Source: Lachnospiraceae bacterium (GTDB lineage: Bacteria > Bacillota > Clostridia > Lachnospirales > Lachnospiraceae). Taken from it: a stretch of DNA of 50,660 nucleotides. A program made the translations under genes and the position numbers. The notes below the pieces were generated by a model. The model saw only the letters and a program-made list of their open reading frames with translations. It ran no database searches and was not told where the DNA came from. This document shows positions 42,845 to 50,660 of this stretch, piece by piece (position 1 is the stretch's first letter; each line of letters begins with the position of its first letter). Location of the stretch: contig JAFLTA010000001.1 in assembly GCA_022510685.1 (NCBI GenBank), forward strand, positions 1-50,660, written 5' to 3'.

Positions 42845-43954
42845 TTATCGCAGGTCATACTCCAGGAGAATGTCTTCTCCCAAAGAAGTTATTTTCCGGT
42901 GATATCCCTGCCAAGCCAGTGACGGTTCCTCCACACCCGCTCCATGTACCGGTGTATACCTGCCACTACCTCCAAACCACTTAGGGGCTATATATACTTG
43001 CGCATGGTTCACTATCCCTGCCTCCAGCGCACCAGCGTGAAGTGTTCCACCGCCTTCCAGTAAAATGCCGTCTATTTTTTTCTCCCCCAAAATTTTCATG
43101 AGCTTCTCCAAGTCCAATTTTACCGATTCCCGGAGATTCTGCTGTCCCGGCACGGGAAGGAGTTCCACACCCTTTTCCTGCAGTTTCTTTGCCTGTGGCA
43201 GTTCCAGACTTTCCGGCAATGTTGCAACCCATACCGGGGCTCGTCCCACTGTCTGTACCAGCTGACTTTGCAGCGGTATCCTCAAATGACTGTCACACAC
43301 GATACGCACCGGATTTCTGCCACCCGGTAATCGACATGTAAGCAGAGGGTCGTCCTGCAATACAGTCTGTACCCCCACCATGATAGCAGACAGAGCATTC
43401 CGTGTCTCCTGCACATGTTCTCGTGCCGTTTCTGACGTCACCCATTTACTCTTGCCACTGTCACAAGCTATTTTTCCATCCAATGTCATGGCATATTTCA
43501 TGACCACATAAGGCAGCCCGGTAGAAATATAACGAAAAAAAACTGGATTTAATGCATCGCATTCTGCTTTAAGTACCTGTGTTTCCACTTCAATACCGGC
43601 ATCCAGCAATTGTCTGATACCTTTTCCCGCCACCAGCTCATTGGGATCGTCTGAACCTACATAGACTTTACGGATTCCATGCTCAATAATCGCCTGAGTG
43701 CAAGGCGGCTGTTTCCCATGATGACAACAAGGCTCCAGTGTCACATATAGCTCTGCCCCCCTGGCATCTTCCGGATTTTGCAATTTGGAAAAAGCATGTC
43801 TTTCTGCATGTAACTCCCCATAGCAGGCATGATATCCTTCCGCAATAATCTCATCGTTTTTTACAACAACCGCACCTACCAGAGGATTCGGGTTGACCTT
43901 GCCAATTCCTTGCTTTGCCAGCGCAATAGCACGGAGCATATATTCCTCTTTCAC
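42845..43954 (-). CDS. ribD: Bifunctional riboflavin deaminase/reductase
   Basis: 369 residues. N-terminal zinc deaminase (HAERHAF, then TLEPCCHHGKQPPC) and C-terminal reductase (KYAMTLDGKIA, then ILLEGGGTLHAGAL). It carries out the second and third steps of the pathway. I take the GTG at 43954 as start because GGAGG lies 7 nt upstream; a longer frame reaches 44026 inside queH. First rib gene. No FMN riboswitch is visible upstream; the gap to queH is only 22 nt. Confidence 0.94.
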   Translation of the reverse strand: MKEEYMLRAIALAKQGIGKVNPNPLVGAVVVKNDEIIAEGYHACYGELHAERHAFSKLQNPEDARGAELYVTLEPCCHHGKQPPCTQAIIEHGIRKVYVGSDDPNELVAGKGIRQLLDAGIEVETQVLKAECDALNPVFFRYISTGLPYVVMKYAMTLDGKIACDSGKSKWVTSETAREHVQETRNALSAIMVGVQTVLQDDPLLTCRLPGGRNPVRIVCDSHLRIPLQSQLVQTVGRAPVWVATLPESLELPQAKKLQEKGVELLPVPGQQNLRESVKLDLEKLMKILGEKKIDGILLEGGGTLHAGALEAGIVNHAQVYIAPKWFGGSGRYTPVHGAGVEEPSLAWQGYHRKITSLGEDILLEYDLR

Positions 43955-43976
43955 CCTGTCACCTCCTGTAATTGAG

Positions 43977-44585
43977 TCATGTTTTACTATATACACAGCC
44001 ACAATAATTCTGTCGGTATAAATCATACTCCTTTGAGAGCTCTATGGATTTCAGATAACCGCCTTTTTTCTTAAAGTCAGATACCAGATACTTTACTCCG
44101 TATTCTTCTTGTAACGATAGACCGATTTCATTGAGTTTCCCTGCATTTTTATGAGGACTGACCGACAGGGTTGTGGTAAAATAATCAAATCCTCCGTCTC
44201 TGGCGACGATGGCAGCTTCGCGCTGCCTCATCTCATAGCACCGGAAACAACGTTCTCCACCCTCCGGAAGGGACTCCAATCCTTTTGCCATCTCAAAAAA
44301 AAGCTCCGGTTCATATGCTCCCTCCTCAAAGGACACCGGATTGGGAACAGGCAGCTCACGAATCAGACGTTTCTGCTCCTCCACCCGTTTCCGGTATTCA
44401 TTTTCCGGAGAAATATTGGGATTATAGTACCATATCGTAATTCGGAAATACTTTGCAAGGTAACTTAAACAATAACTGCTGCATGGTGCACAACAGCTAT
44501 GCATGAGCAGTGTGGGAGTCTGTCCCTGTGACACCAGTTCTTCTATAATTCGATCCAGTTCCCTCTGATAGTTTACCCCGGTCAA
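43977..44585 (-). CDS. queH: Epoxyqueuosine reductase QueH
   Basis: 202 residues. Fe-S and metal ligands of QueH: HSCCAPCSSY near residues 29-38, CFRCYEMR near 112-119 and YCGC near 194-197. It carries out the last step of queuosine synthesis in tRNA, unrelated to QueG. The start is a TTG at 44585 with AGAGG upstream. It lies between cvpA-like and ribD; both queuosine and riboflavin derive from GTP, but co-location is probably only operonic. Confidence 0.9.
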   Translation of the reverse strand: MTGVNYQRELDRIIEELVSQGQTPTLLMHSCCAPCSSYCLSYLAKYFRITIWYYNPNISPENEYRKRVEEQKRLIRELPVPNPVSFEEGAYEPELFFEMAKGLESLPEGGERCFRCYEMRQREAAIVARDGGFDYFTTTLSVSPHKNAGKLNEIGLSLQEEYGVKYLVSDFKKKGGYLKSIELSKEYDLYRQNYCGCVYSKT

Positions 44586-44622
44586 AATATTTTCCTCTCT
44601 TTCCGCATACTGCTATATCTTT

Positions 44623-45162
44623 TCAGATGATAAGAGAACTAATGAATATGGTTTTATTTAATGTCTCTCTCGTCCATCCCCAGCTATCCAGTGTTTCCTG
44701 TGGAATAATTCCGTTTAAGAACAGGTTTGCCACATAATAGATTACGATAAACGCTACAATAAAATTGACAATCGCTCCTCCGTACTTATCAAGAGCCCCC
44801 ACGATAGGTATTCTATCCACTAACCCGAGTGCACCCACCAGATAGTGGCACACTATGGACATAACAATAAATGCCGGCACAAACACTACAGCATGTGCAA
44901 ATCCTGCCTGTGATGCCAAAAAAGCCGCAACCGCATAAGAAACAATAACCGCTACTATCTGCCCTAACTTCATGATTACTCCGGTAGTTAATCCATTCAA
45001 CACGGCAAGCATAAGGATAATGGCTATTGAAAAATCCAACCCTGTTAAAATACTATGTAGTATTAAATGCTTTTCGGTTGTTGCATCCGGAGCCGGCGTC
45101 GCATAAACATAATTATAACCAGACGTTAATAAACAATTTAATATCAGAAGTTTTCCTTGCAT
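44623..45162 (-). CDS. CvpA-family membrane protein
   Basis: 179 residues, four hydrophobic helices (about 38-60, 62-84, 88-108, 128-150). GLTTGVIMKLGQIVAVIVSYAVAAFLA fits CvpA, a family linked to colicin V export and to envelope stress. There is an N-terminal stretch of 30 residues before the first clear helix. The ATG at 45162 follows GGAGG. It is 24 nt after dapB, in the same direction. Confidence 0.75.
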   Translation of the reverse strand: MQGKLLILNCLLTSGYNYVYATPAPDATTEKHLILHSILTGLDFSIAIILMLAVLNGLTTGVIMKLGQIVAVIVSYAVAAFLASQAGFAHAVVFVPAFIVMSIVCHYLVGALGLVDRIPIVGALDKYGGAIVNFIVAFIVIYYVANLFLNGIIPQETLDSWGWTRETLNKTIFISSLII

Positions 45163-45186
45163 TATCCTTACCTCCTAACCCATTCA

Positions 45187-45942
45187 TTATAACAACACAT
45201 CTGCCATATCATACATCCCTGCACCTTTACCCTTGATAAATTTTGCAGCGGCTATGGAGCCTTTGGCAAAAACCGCTCGGGAATACGCCCTGTGCGAAAA
45301 TGTCACCACCTCGTCTGTTCCGGCAAAGATCACATCATGGTCTCCCACAATGGTTCCTCCGCGAACAGCAGAAATACCCAGTTCTTTTTTTCCTCTTTTC
45401 TGGCGTACCTGGGAACGATCATAAACATACTCATACTGATTATCCATTGCTTCATTGACAGCATCCGCCAACGCCAATGCCGTACCGGAAGGAGCATCCA
45501 ATTTCTGGTTGTGGTGCTTCTCCACAATTTCCACATCAAATCCCTCTGACGCCAATTTACGCGCTGCCTCCTGAACCAGCTTCAACAGGAGATTCACTCC
45601 CATGGACATATTGGCAGATTTTAAAACAGCAACTTTTTCACTGGCATTTTTCATGTACTCCAACTGCTCCTCAGAAAGTCCTGTTGAGCAGACGATAATC
45701 GGCACCTGCCTGTCCACAGCATAATCCATGCGAACTTCAAATTCATTGGAAGATGAAAAATCAATGATAGCGTCTGCCTCTACATCGCAATCTGCAATAC
45801 TGTGATACACCGGATATTCATTATCCCTGTTGTCTACAATATCAACTCCTGCCACAATTTTGCAGTCCTCATCCTGCTTTACCAGTTCCGTTATCATCTG
45901 TCCCATTCTTCCGTTGCAACCCAACATAATTATTCTCGTCAT
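45187..45942 (-). CDS. dapB: 4-hydroxy-tetrahydrodipicolinate reductase
   Basis: 251 residues. N-terminal Rossmann motif IIMLGCNGRMGQM and the substrate signature EKHHNQKLDAPSGTA. It reduces the DapA product in lysine and diaminopimelate synthesis. It follows dapA with a 133-nt gap that holds an 8-bp hairpin (46038-46059). Confidence 0.95.
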   Translation of the reverse strand: MTRIIMLGCNGRMGQMITELVKQDEDCKIVAGVDIVDNRDNEYPVYHSIADCDVEADAIIDFSSSNEFEVRMDYAVDRQVPIIVCSTGLSEEQLEYMKNASEKVAVLKSANMSMGVNLLLKLVQEAARKLASEGFDVEIVEKHHNQKLDAPSGTALALADAVNEAMDNQYEYVYDRSQVRQKRGKKELGISAVRGGTIVGDHDVIFAGTDEVVTFSHRAYSRAVFAKGSIAAAKFIKGKGAGMYDMADVLL

Positions 45943-46037
45943 TTTTCACTGTATCCTTTCTTTTTCCGACAAACAGAACCGCCAGACTATTTCCGACGGT
46001 TCCGTGGATTTCCTAACTGTTCTGTCACACCCACTGC

Positions 46038-46059
46038 ACAGTATGATAACGCATACTGT
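46038..46059. other. Hairpin in the dapA-dapB gap
   Basis: ACAGTATG and CATACTGT form a perfect 8-bp stem with a 6-nt loop. No T-run follows on the minus strand. It could adjust dapB expression relative to dapA. Confidence 0.45.
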
Positions 46060-46075
46060 ACAAGCAGCGGCATGA

Positions 46076-46969
46076 TTAGTCTGTGACCTTGATTCCTACG
46101 TCTTTCATTGCCTGACGGAGTACCTCTTTGTGTGCATCCTCCATCTCAGTCAACGGCATACGCAGGGAGCCGGTCTGATATCCCATCATATTCATTGCAG
46201 CCTTTACCGGAATCGGATTTACTTCGCTAAAGAGCGCCTTGATCAGAGGAATATATTTAAGCTGCAGCTCATACGCTCCCTTGACATCTCCCTCTATCAG
46301 TTTCATCACCATATCGTGGGTATCCTTAGGAGCCACATGGGACAACACCGAGATAACACCCTTGCCACCTAATGCCACAATGGGAACAATCTGGTCATCG
46401 TTTCCGGAGTATACGTCCACATCGCCCTGACAGCGATACAAAATTTCCGCCACCTGGGAAATATCGCCGGATGCTTCCTTCACAGCAACAATATTATCTA
46501 CATCGTGTACCAGATCTGCAATCGTCTTAGGCTCAATATTCACTCCTGTACGTCCTTTAATATTGTAGAGGACAATTGGCAAATCTACATTTTTTGCCAC
46601 CTCTGTGAAATGTTTTTTCAGTCCGTTCTGTGTGGCTTTATTGTAATACGGAGATACGACTAACAGTCCGTCTGCCCCTGCATTCTGTGCATCCTTGGAT
46701 AATTCAATGGCTGTCCGGGTGCAGTTGGAACCTGTTCCCGCAACTACCGGAACACGTTTTTTCGTCATCTCCACACAGGCACGAATCGTCTCAACATGTT
46801 CTTCAATAGTCATCGTAGCCGCCTCACCGGTTGTACCACATATGATAATGGCATCCGTCCCTCCGGCAATCTGGTCATTCACAATCCGCTCCATCTCCGG
46901 ATAATTGATACTTCCATCCTCATGCATTGGTGTAATCAACGCTACACCTGCACCTGTAAATATTGACAT
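46076..46969 (-). CDS. dapA: 4-hydroxy-tetrahydrodipicolinate synthase
   Basis: 297 residues. TIM-barrel aldolase with GTTGEAATMT, the Schiff-base lysine in VAVKEASGD and YSGNDDQ. It condenses pyruvate with aspartate semialdehyde. The product also feeds dpaAB for spore dipicolinate. The ATG at 46969 follows GGAGG. The leader (46970-47106) contains three hairpins. Confidence 0.95.
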   Translation of the reverse strand: MSIFTGAGVALITPMHEDGSINYPEMERIVNDQIAGGTDAIIICGTTGEAATMTIEEHVETIRACVEMTKKRVPVVAGTGSNCTRTAIELSKDAQNAGADGLLVVSPYYNKATQNGLKKHFTEVAKNVDLPIVLYNIKGRTGVNIEPKTIADLVHDVDNIVAVKEASGDISQVAEILYRCQGDVDVYSGNDDQIVPIVALGGKGVISVLSHVAPKDTHDMVMKLIEGDVKGAYELQLKYIPLIKALFSEVNPIPVKAAMNMMGYQTGSLRMPLTEMEDAHKEVLRQAMKDVGIKVTD

Positions 46970-47008
46970 ATGCTTTCCTCCTGGTATCTTTATGTTATCT
47001 TGTTTACT

Positions 47009-47072
47009 GCGCATGCTTTCTGCGCATATAGAGAACGCAGTTCTCTCAAGATAAACGCATTCATGCGTTTAT
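47009..47072 (-). other. Three successive hairpins in the dapA leader
   Basis: In the 137-nt gap between cobO and dapA: ATAAACGCAT-TC-ATGCGTTTAT (47051-47072), AGAGAAC-GCA-GTTCTCT (47030-47046) and two TGCGCA arms near 47009-47026. The first may be the cobO terminator and the rest a dapA leader. It is too short for a lysine riboswitch. Confidence 0.6.
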
Positions 47073-47106
47073 TATATCTTATTTTGTGATTCAATAAATG
47101 TGCATA

Positions 47107-47604
47107 TCACCCCGGAATATCCTTTTCCAAATCAATTTTGGAAACGATATCCACGTATGGTTCTAATTCCGGTGGCAAAGACCTTCCCGTCATCACCAGC
47201 TTGCAGTAATCATCCCGCAATGTTATGAGAGAAATAATATCCTCCATGGAAATAATTTTTAAATCAATCAGTGCCAACACCTCGTCCAACACCAATACGT
47301 CACACTCACCGGTGTCAATCACTTTTTTGGCAAAATTAAATCCGTTAAGAATATTTTTCTGCTCCTCCTTCTTCTGTGATTCCGGCAACAAGTCATAGAC
47401 CTCATTTTCTTTCTCAAAGCGGAATAACTTGATGTCCGGTTCCAGACGATTGAGGAAACTGAATTCCTCCGCATCTTTCCCCTTGAGGAACTGGATAATA
47501 ATAACAGACTGTCCCAGTCCTGCTGCACGGATACACTGACCTACCGCAGCAGAGGTTTTTCCCTTTCCGGTGCCGTAATATACTTGTACAACTCTTTGAC
47601 TCAT
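47107..47604 (-). CDS. cobO: Cob(I)yrinic acid a,c-diamide adenosyltransferase
   Basis: 165 residues, CobA/CobO/BtuR type. P-loop GTGKGKTSA at 11-19 and Walker-B-like VLVLDEVLAL. It attaches the 5'-deoxyadenosyl group to cob(I)alamin or corrinoids. ATG follows AGGAGGAG. No other cobalamin genes are adjacent. Confidence 0.92.
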   Translation of the reverse strand: MSQRVVQVYYGTGKGKTSAAVGQCIRAAGLGQSVIIIQFLKGKDAEEFSFLNRLEPDIKLFRFEKENEVYDLLPESQKKEEQKNILNGFNFAKKVIDTGECDVLVLDEVLALIDLKIISMEDIISLITLRDDYCKLVMTGRSLPPELEPYVDIVSKIDLEKDIPG

Positions 47605-47710
47605 CTGACTCCTCCTGCCCTGCCATATGTAAAAAATGACCAGAGCAACAAATAAATCTACTTGTCAACTCTAGCCATTCTATCATATCTTAGCACAAAA
47701 ATCTACTTTT

Positions 47711-48346
47711 TTAGTTTTCCTCTGCAATATATTCCAATTTGCTGACGGATACTTCATACGCAACTCTCTTTTCATACTGCTCCTCACCGATTTTTTTCTG
47801 ATATTCCCGGCTCTGGATTCTGCCCCAAATCTGTATATGAGAACCGACTTCAAATTTATCCGCAAAACGGGCATTTCGTCCCCAGCAGATGCACGGAATA
47901 TAGTCTGACTTGCCATATGGTCGGTTTACCGCCAAAAGAACATCTGCAATCTCTCTACCCAGCGGTGTTTTCCGATATACCGGATGTTTGCATACATAAC
48001 CATCCAAAAAAATATAGTTGGGATTCTGGTCATCATCCTCCTGCTCTACCAAAGCTGCCTCTCTGGCAAATACAGATAAAACGAGACGATTTCTGTTTTC
48101 TTCATGGCGGTTATACGAACGGAACTGTCCTGACACCTGTAAAATACAGCCTCTGTAATCGGCTGTTACATCCATTAATCGTTCAGACACCATAACCGGA
48201 ATCACATCATAAGAATTACTCAATCTGCACACTGCGATATTTACTACATAGAAATGCTCTCCATAGACCTCATGGCTAAATGAGAATTCGCTGACTACTT
48301 CACCTGCAATTGTCACTTGGTTGTTTGTGAATACTTTATCCAACAT
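47711..48346 (-). CDS. SSB-like protein with two OB folds
   Basis: 211 residues. The C-terminal half (about 110-205) has the SSB-type pattern DYIPCICWGRNARFADKF, GSHIQIWGRIQSREYQ and KRVAYEVSVSKLEYI. The N-terminal half (about 5-95: NNQVTIAGEVVSEFSFSHEVYGEHFYVV, DYRGCILQVSGQF) also looks like an OB fold. It has no acidic DDDIPF-type tail. A tandem arrangement is unlike the housekeeping SSB of about 150 residues. The ATG at 48346 follows AGGAGG. It lies 106 nt upstream of cobO on the same strand. Confidence 0.7.
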   Translation of the reverse strand: MLDKVFTNNQVTIAGEVVSEFSFSHEVYGEHFYVVNIAVCRLSNSYDVIPVMVSERLMDVTADYRGCILQVSGQFRSYNRHEENRNRLVLSVFAREAALVEQEDDDQNPNYIFLDGYVCKHPVYRKTPLGREIADVLLAVNRPYGKSDYIPCICWGRNARFADKFEVGSHIQIWGRIQSREYQKKIGEEQYEKRVAYEVSVSKLEYIAEEN

Positions 48347-48525
48347 ATTTCATGTCCTCCTTTTTCCTGCGCACCGTTATTACGAAACGCCTTGAAGCTT
48401 TCCTGCTCCACTGGTATTTTTTAGTTATTACATTTTATTTGTTTCATGCGCCCTTTAGAACTGTATTTTGCGCAATTGTGAAAACATTATTCGACACATG
48501 CAAATATTTTTGGCACTTTTGTCCC

Positions 48526-48561
48526 TTGTTTATTTTTAATAATCTAGTATACTAGTATACT
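48526..48561 (+). promoter_or_regulatory. typA promoter with a tandem 8-bp palindrome
   Basis: TTGTTT (48526-48531), a 16-nt spacer and TATACT (48548-48553). The -10 is inside AGTATACTAGTATACT (48546-48561), a 16-bp perfect palindrome made of two copies of the self-complementary AGTATACT. It may be a regulator site or two overlapping -10 elements. Confidence 0.5.
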
Positions 48562-48583
48562 GTGAATGGAGGTTTATACGATT

Positions 48584-50413
48584 ATGATAAGAGACGATAT
48601 ACGGAATATTGCAATCATTGCCCATGTTGACCACGGAAAAACCACACTGGTAGATGAACTTTTAAAACAGAGCGGCGTATTTCGTGAAAATCAGGAAGTC
48701 GCAGAGCGCGTGATGGATTCCGGTGATATTGAGAGAGAGCGCGGTATCACCATTCTTTCCAAAAACACGGCAATCACTTACAAAAACACAAAAATAAACA
48801 TTATCGACACACCCGGACACGCTGATTTCGGCGGAGAGGTGGAACGTGTCCTGAAGATGGTAAACGGCGTTGTCCTTGTGGTAGATGCCTTTGAAGGTGC
48901 TATGCCACAGACAAAATTCGTACTGAAAAAAGCATTGGAGTTGGAACTGCCTGTTATCGTATGCATTAACAAGATTGACAGACCGGAAGCACGCCCAGAC
49001 GAAGTGGTGGATGAGGTACTGGAATTGTTTATTGATTTGGATGCCAATGACGAACAGCTTGACTGTCCGTTTATCTTCGCTTCCGCAAGAAACGGTATCG
49101 CTTCTGTCAATGCAGAAGAAACCGGTACCGACATGACACCTCTGTTTGAAACCATCTTAGACTATATCCCCGCCCCGGAAGGTGATCCTGATGCAGGAAC
49201 CCAGGTGCTTATCAGTACCATTGACTATAATGAATATGTGGGACGAATCGGTATCGGAAAAGTAGATAACGGTTCCGTTAAGGTAGGACAGGACGTAGTT
49301 ATTGTCAATGCCCATGACAAGGAAAAGATGCAAAAAGTCCGCATCACGAAGTTATATGAATTTGACGGACTCCAAAAAGCAGAGGTTGAGGAGGCAACCA
49401 TCGGATCTATTGTCGCCATTTCCGGTGTGAGTGACATCCATATCGGAGATACGTTATGCTCCCCGGAAAACCCTGTTCCCATTCCATTCCAGAAAATATC
49501 GGAGCCAACCATTGCCATGCATTTTCTGGTGAATGACAGTCCTCTCGCGGGACAGGAGGGAAAGTTCGTGACCTCCAGACATTTGCGGGAACGTCTTTTT
49601 AGTGAGTTAAATTCCGATGTCAGTCTTCGTGTTGAGGAAACAGAAAATACAGACAGCTTTCAAGTCTCCGGACGCGGTGAGTTGCATTTGTCAGTATTAA
49701 TCGAGAATATGCGCCGTGAAGGCTATGAATTTGCCGTAAGCAAAGCAGAGGTGCTCTATCGCACTGATGAGCGGGGCAATAAATTAGAGCCCATGGAGCG
49801 TGCATTTATTGATGTACCGGAAGAATTTTCAGGAAGTGTCATTGAGAAGCTGAGTAACCGCAAAGGCGAACTACAGGGTATGGGCTCAATCGGCGGTGGA
49901 TTTACCCGTCTGGAGTTTTTAATTCCCTCCCGTGGTCTCATCGGATACCGTGGGGAATTTCTGACAGATACAAAAGGAAACGGTATCATCAACACCGTGT
50001 TTGAAGAGTATGGTCCATACAAAGGCGACATTGCCTACCGTAAACAAGGCTCCTTGATAGCTTTTGAATCCGGCGAAACCGTTGCCTACGGATTATTCAA
50101 TGCACAGGACCGCGGAACACTTTTTGTGGGTCCGGGAGAAAAAGTATATGCCGGTATGGTAATCGGACAAAACGGAAAAAGTGATGACATTGAGTTGAAT
50201 GTATGCAAGACAAAACATCTGACCAATACACGTTCCTCCAGTGCAGATGAAGCTTTAAAGCTGACTCCGCCGAAAGTTTTAAGTTTAGAGGAAGCTCTGG
50301 AATTTATCGACACAGATGAGTTGTTAGAAATCACACCGGAAAACCTGCGTATTCGTAAAAAAATTCTGGATGCTACTCAACGATTCCGTGCCAAGAAAAA
50401 TGCGGGAAAATAG
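48584..50413 (+). CDS. typA: Translational GTPase TypA/BipA
   Basis: 609 residues. G1 AHVDHGKTT at 14-22, the switch-I RGITI segment, G3 DTPGHADFGGEVERVLKMV, G4 NKID, then domains II, III and V and the TypA-specific C-terminus (YGLFNAQDRGTLFVGPG). It binds ribosomes under stress and aids 50S assembly. ATG 48584 follows GGAGG; the upstream in-frame ATG at 48566 overlaps that site. Confidence 0.96.
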   Translation: MIRDDIRNIAIIAHVDHGKTTLVDELLKQSGVFRENQEVAERVMDSGDIERERGITILSKNTAITYKNTKINIIDTPGHADFGGEVERVLKMVNGVVLVVDAFEGAMPQTKFVLKKALELELPVIVCINKIDRPEARPDEVVDEVLELFIDLDANDEQLDCPFIFASARNGIASVNAEETGTDMTPLFETILDYIPAPEGDPDAGTQVLISTIDYNEYVGRIGIGKVDNGSVKVGQDVVIVNAHDKEKMQKVRITKLYEFDGLQKAEVEEATIGSIVAISGVSDIHIGDTLCSPENPVPIPFQKISEPTIAMHFLVNDSPLAGQEGKFVTSRHLRERLFSELNSDVSLRVEETENTDSFQVSGRGELHLSVLIENMRREGYEFAVSKAEVLYRTDERGNKLEPMERAFIDVPEEFSGSVIEKLSNRKGELQGMGSIGGGFTRLEFLIPSRGLIGYRGEFLTDTKGNGIINTVFEEYGPYKGDIAYRKQGSLIAFESGETVAYGLFNAQDRGTLFVGPGEKVYAGMVIGQNGKSDDIELNVCKTKHLTNTRSSSADEALKLTPPKVLSLEEALEFIDTDELLEITPENLRIRKKILDATQRFRAKKNAGK

Positions 50414-50424
50414 TGTAAAAATTT

Positions 50425-50460
50425 CGGACACTATGTTGTAATACATAGTGTCCGTTTTTT
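50425..50460. terminator. Bidirectional terminator after typA
   Basis: CGGACACTATG and CATAGTGTCCG form an 11-bp stem with an 8-nt loop, followed by TTTTTT on the plus strand. The T-run overlaps the stop codon of the converging gene at 50459, so it may serve both. Confidence 0.92.
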
Positions 50461-50660
50461 ATTCATTATCATTTAACTGCTCCGTTTCATCCGACTGTTG
50501 TGTCGGTAATGGTGTCGCTGTAGGTAAAACATTGGGTACATCCGTTGTCTGGGGCGTGGCTGGAGGAGCCGGTGTACCGCTTCCGTTCTCCTGCTTCTTC
50601 TCGCCTTTGGTGATGCGAATTTCCACTTCCTCTCCTTGGGATACACGACACGCCTCTCCC
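50459..50660 (-). CDS. C-terminus of a probable PASTA-domain protein (partial)
   Basis: Only the last 66 residues are in the window; the 5' end lies beyond it. The first visible part, VSQGEEVEIRITKG, has the form of the final strand of a PASTA domain, as in PrkC/Stk1 kinases and some penicillin-binding proteins. A Pro/Thr/Ser/Gln-rich tail follows (TPAPPATPQTTD, LPTATPLPTQQ). Convergent with typA. The kinase itself cannot be confirmed from this piece. Confidence 0.55.
   Translation of the reverse strand, partial: GEACRVSQGEEVEIRITKGEKKQENGSGTPAPPATPQTTDVPNVLPTATPLPTQQSDETEQLNDNE

Noticed and set aside
43954..43977. FMN riboswitch upstream of ribD
   Set aside because: The gap to queH is 22 nt and no conserved RFN core is visible anywhere up to dapA.
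46970..47106. Lysine riboswitch upstream of dapA
   Set aside because: The gap is too short and none of the conserved lysine-element blocks can be seen; only simple hairpins.

Overview
The window looks like a chromosomal segment of a spore-forming, low-to-moderate GC Clostridia, most likely Lachnospiraceae. The grounds are: strong AGGAGG ribosome binding sites, dipicolinate synthase genes, a SleB/CwlJ cortex hydrolase and a SpoVB-like flippase (endospores), a FeoAB operon with a FeoB-associated Cys-rich microprotein, RqcH, MetA of the acetyl-CoA type, and a Na+-pump decarboxylase cluster. No rRNA, phage, insertion sequence, integrase or CRISPR array was seen.

Layout. 0.2-5.6 kb (minus): five-gene biotin-dependent cluster holding an acyl-CoA carboxyltransferase, an OadG-like lipoprotein, a biotin carrier, the OadB Na+ pump and an OadA/5S-type carboxyltransferase. 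Together these resemble a Na+-coupled transcarboxylase. 5.8-18 kb: housekeeping genes (DacF-type carboxypeptidase, RqcH, histidinol phosphatase, cysteine desulfurase, SpoVB-like flippase, HD hydrolase, MetA, LigA, RluF-type pseudouridine synthase, a secreted protein with a TQAPAGQ tail, tRNA-Arg(CCG)). 18.3-21.8 kb: iron uptake (feoA2-feoA1-feoB-Cys-rich peptide) and a divergent DtxR-family repressor, with two matching GTTAG-N6-CTAAC boxes in the operon. 21.8-30.2 kb: pnuC, then an AT-rich accessory island with unknown proteins, a PD-(D/E)XK nuclease and a compact three-gene operon (degenerate vWA-like protein, stand-alone DnaB-type ATPase, and a tandem protein of two FtsZ/tubulin-like GTPase domains), with a WYL regulator upstream. 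30.2-36.2 kb: dfrA, SUFU-domain protein, hflX, TPR lipoprotein, a c-di-GMP phosphodiesterase response regulator and thioredoxin. 36.4-38.8 kb: dpaAB and a spore cortex hydrolase. 39.0-39.8 kb: an AP2/HNH-derived DNA-binding protein. 39.8-47 kb (minus): a long collinear run dapA-dapB-cvpA-queH-ribD-ribE-ribBA-ribH-yqeG. 47.1-50.7 kb: cobalamin adenosyltransferase, an SSB-like tandem OB protein, typA/bipA, and the C-terminus of a probable PASTA-domain protein running off the end.

How the genes work together. dapA/dapB make the lysine and dipicolinate precursor that dpaAB oxidises in the mother cell; a good SigK-type promoter precedes dpaA. The DtxR protein has an iron-type metal site and lies head-to-head with the feo operon, whose promoter carries one of the shared boxes. 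The best candidate for an undescribed system is the vWA-like/DnaB-like/double-FtsZ operon at 26.2-29.1 kb. The tandem FtsZ-like protein ends each copy before the T7 catalytic loop, so it should bind nucleotide but not polymerise or hydrolyse like ordinary FtsZ. Its neighbours (WYL regulator, PD-(D/E)XK nuclease, small proteins) are typical of defence or conflict islands. All functional statements come from reading the sequence; no database search was run.
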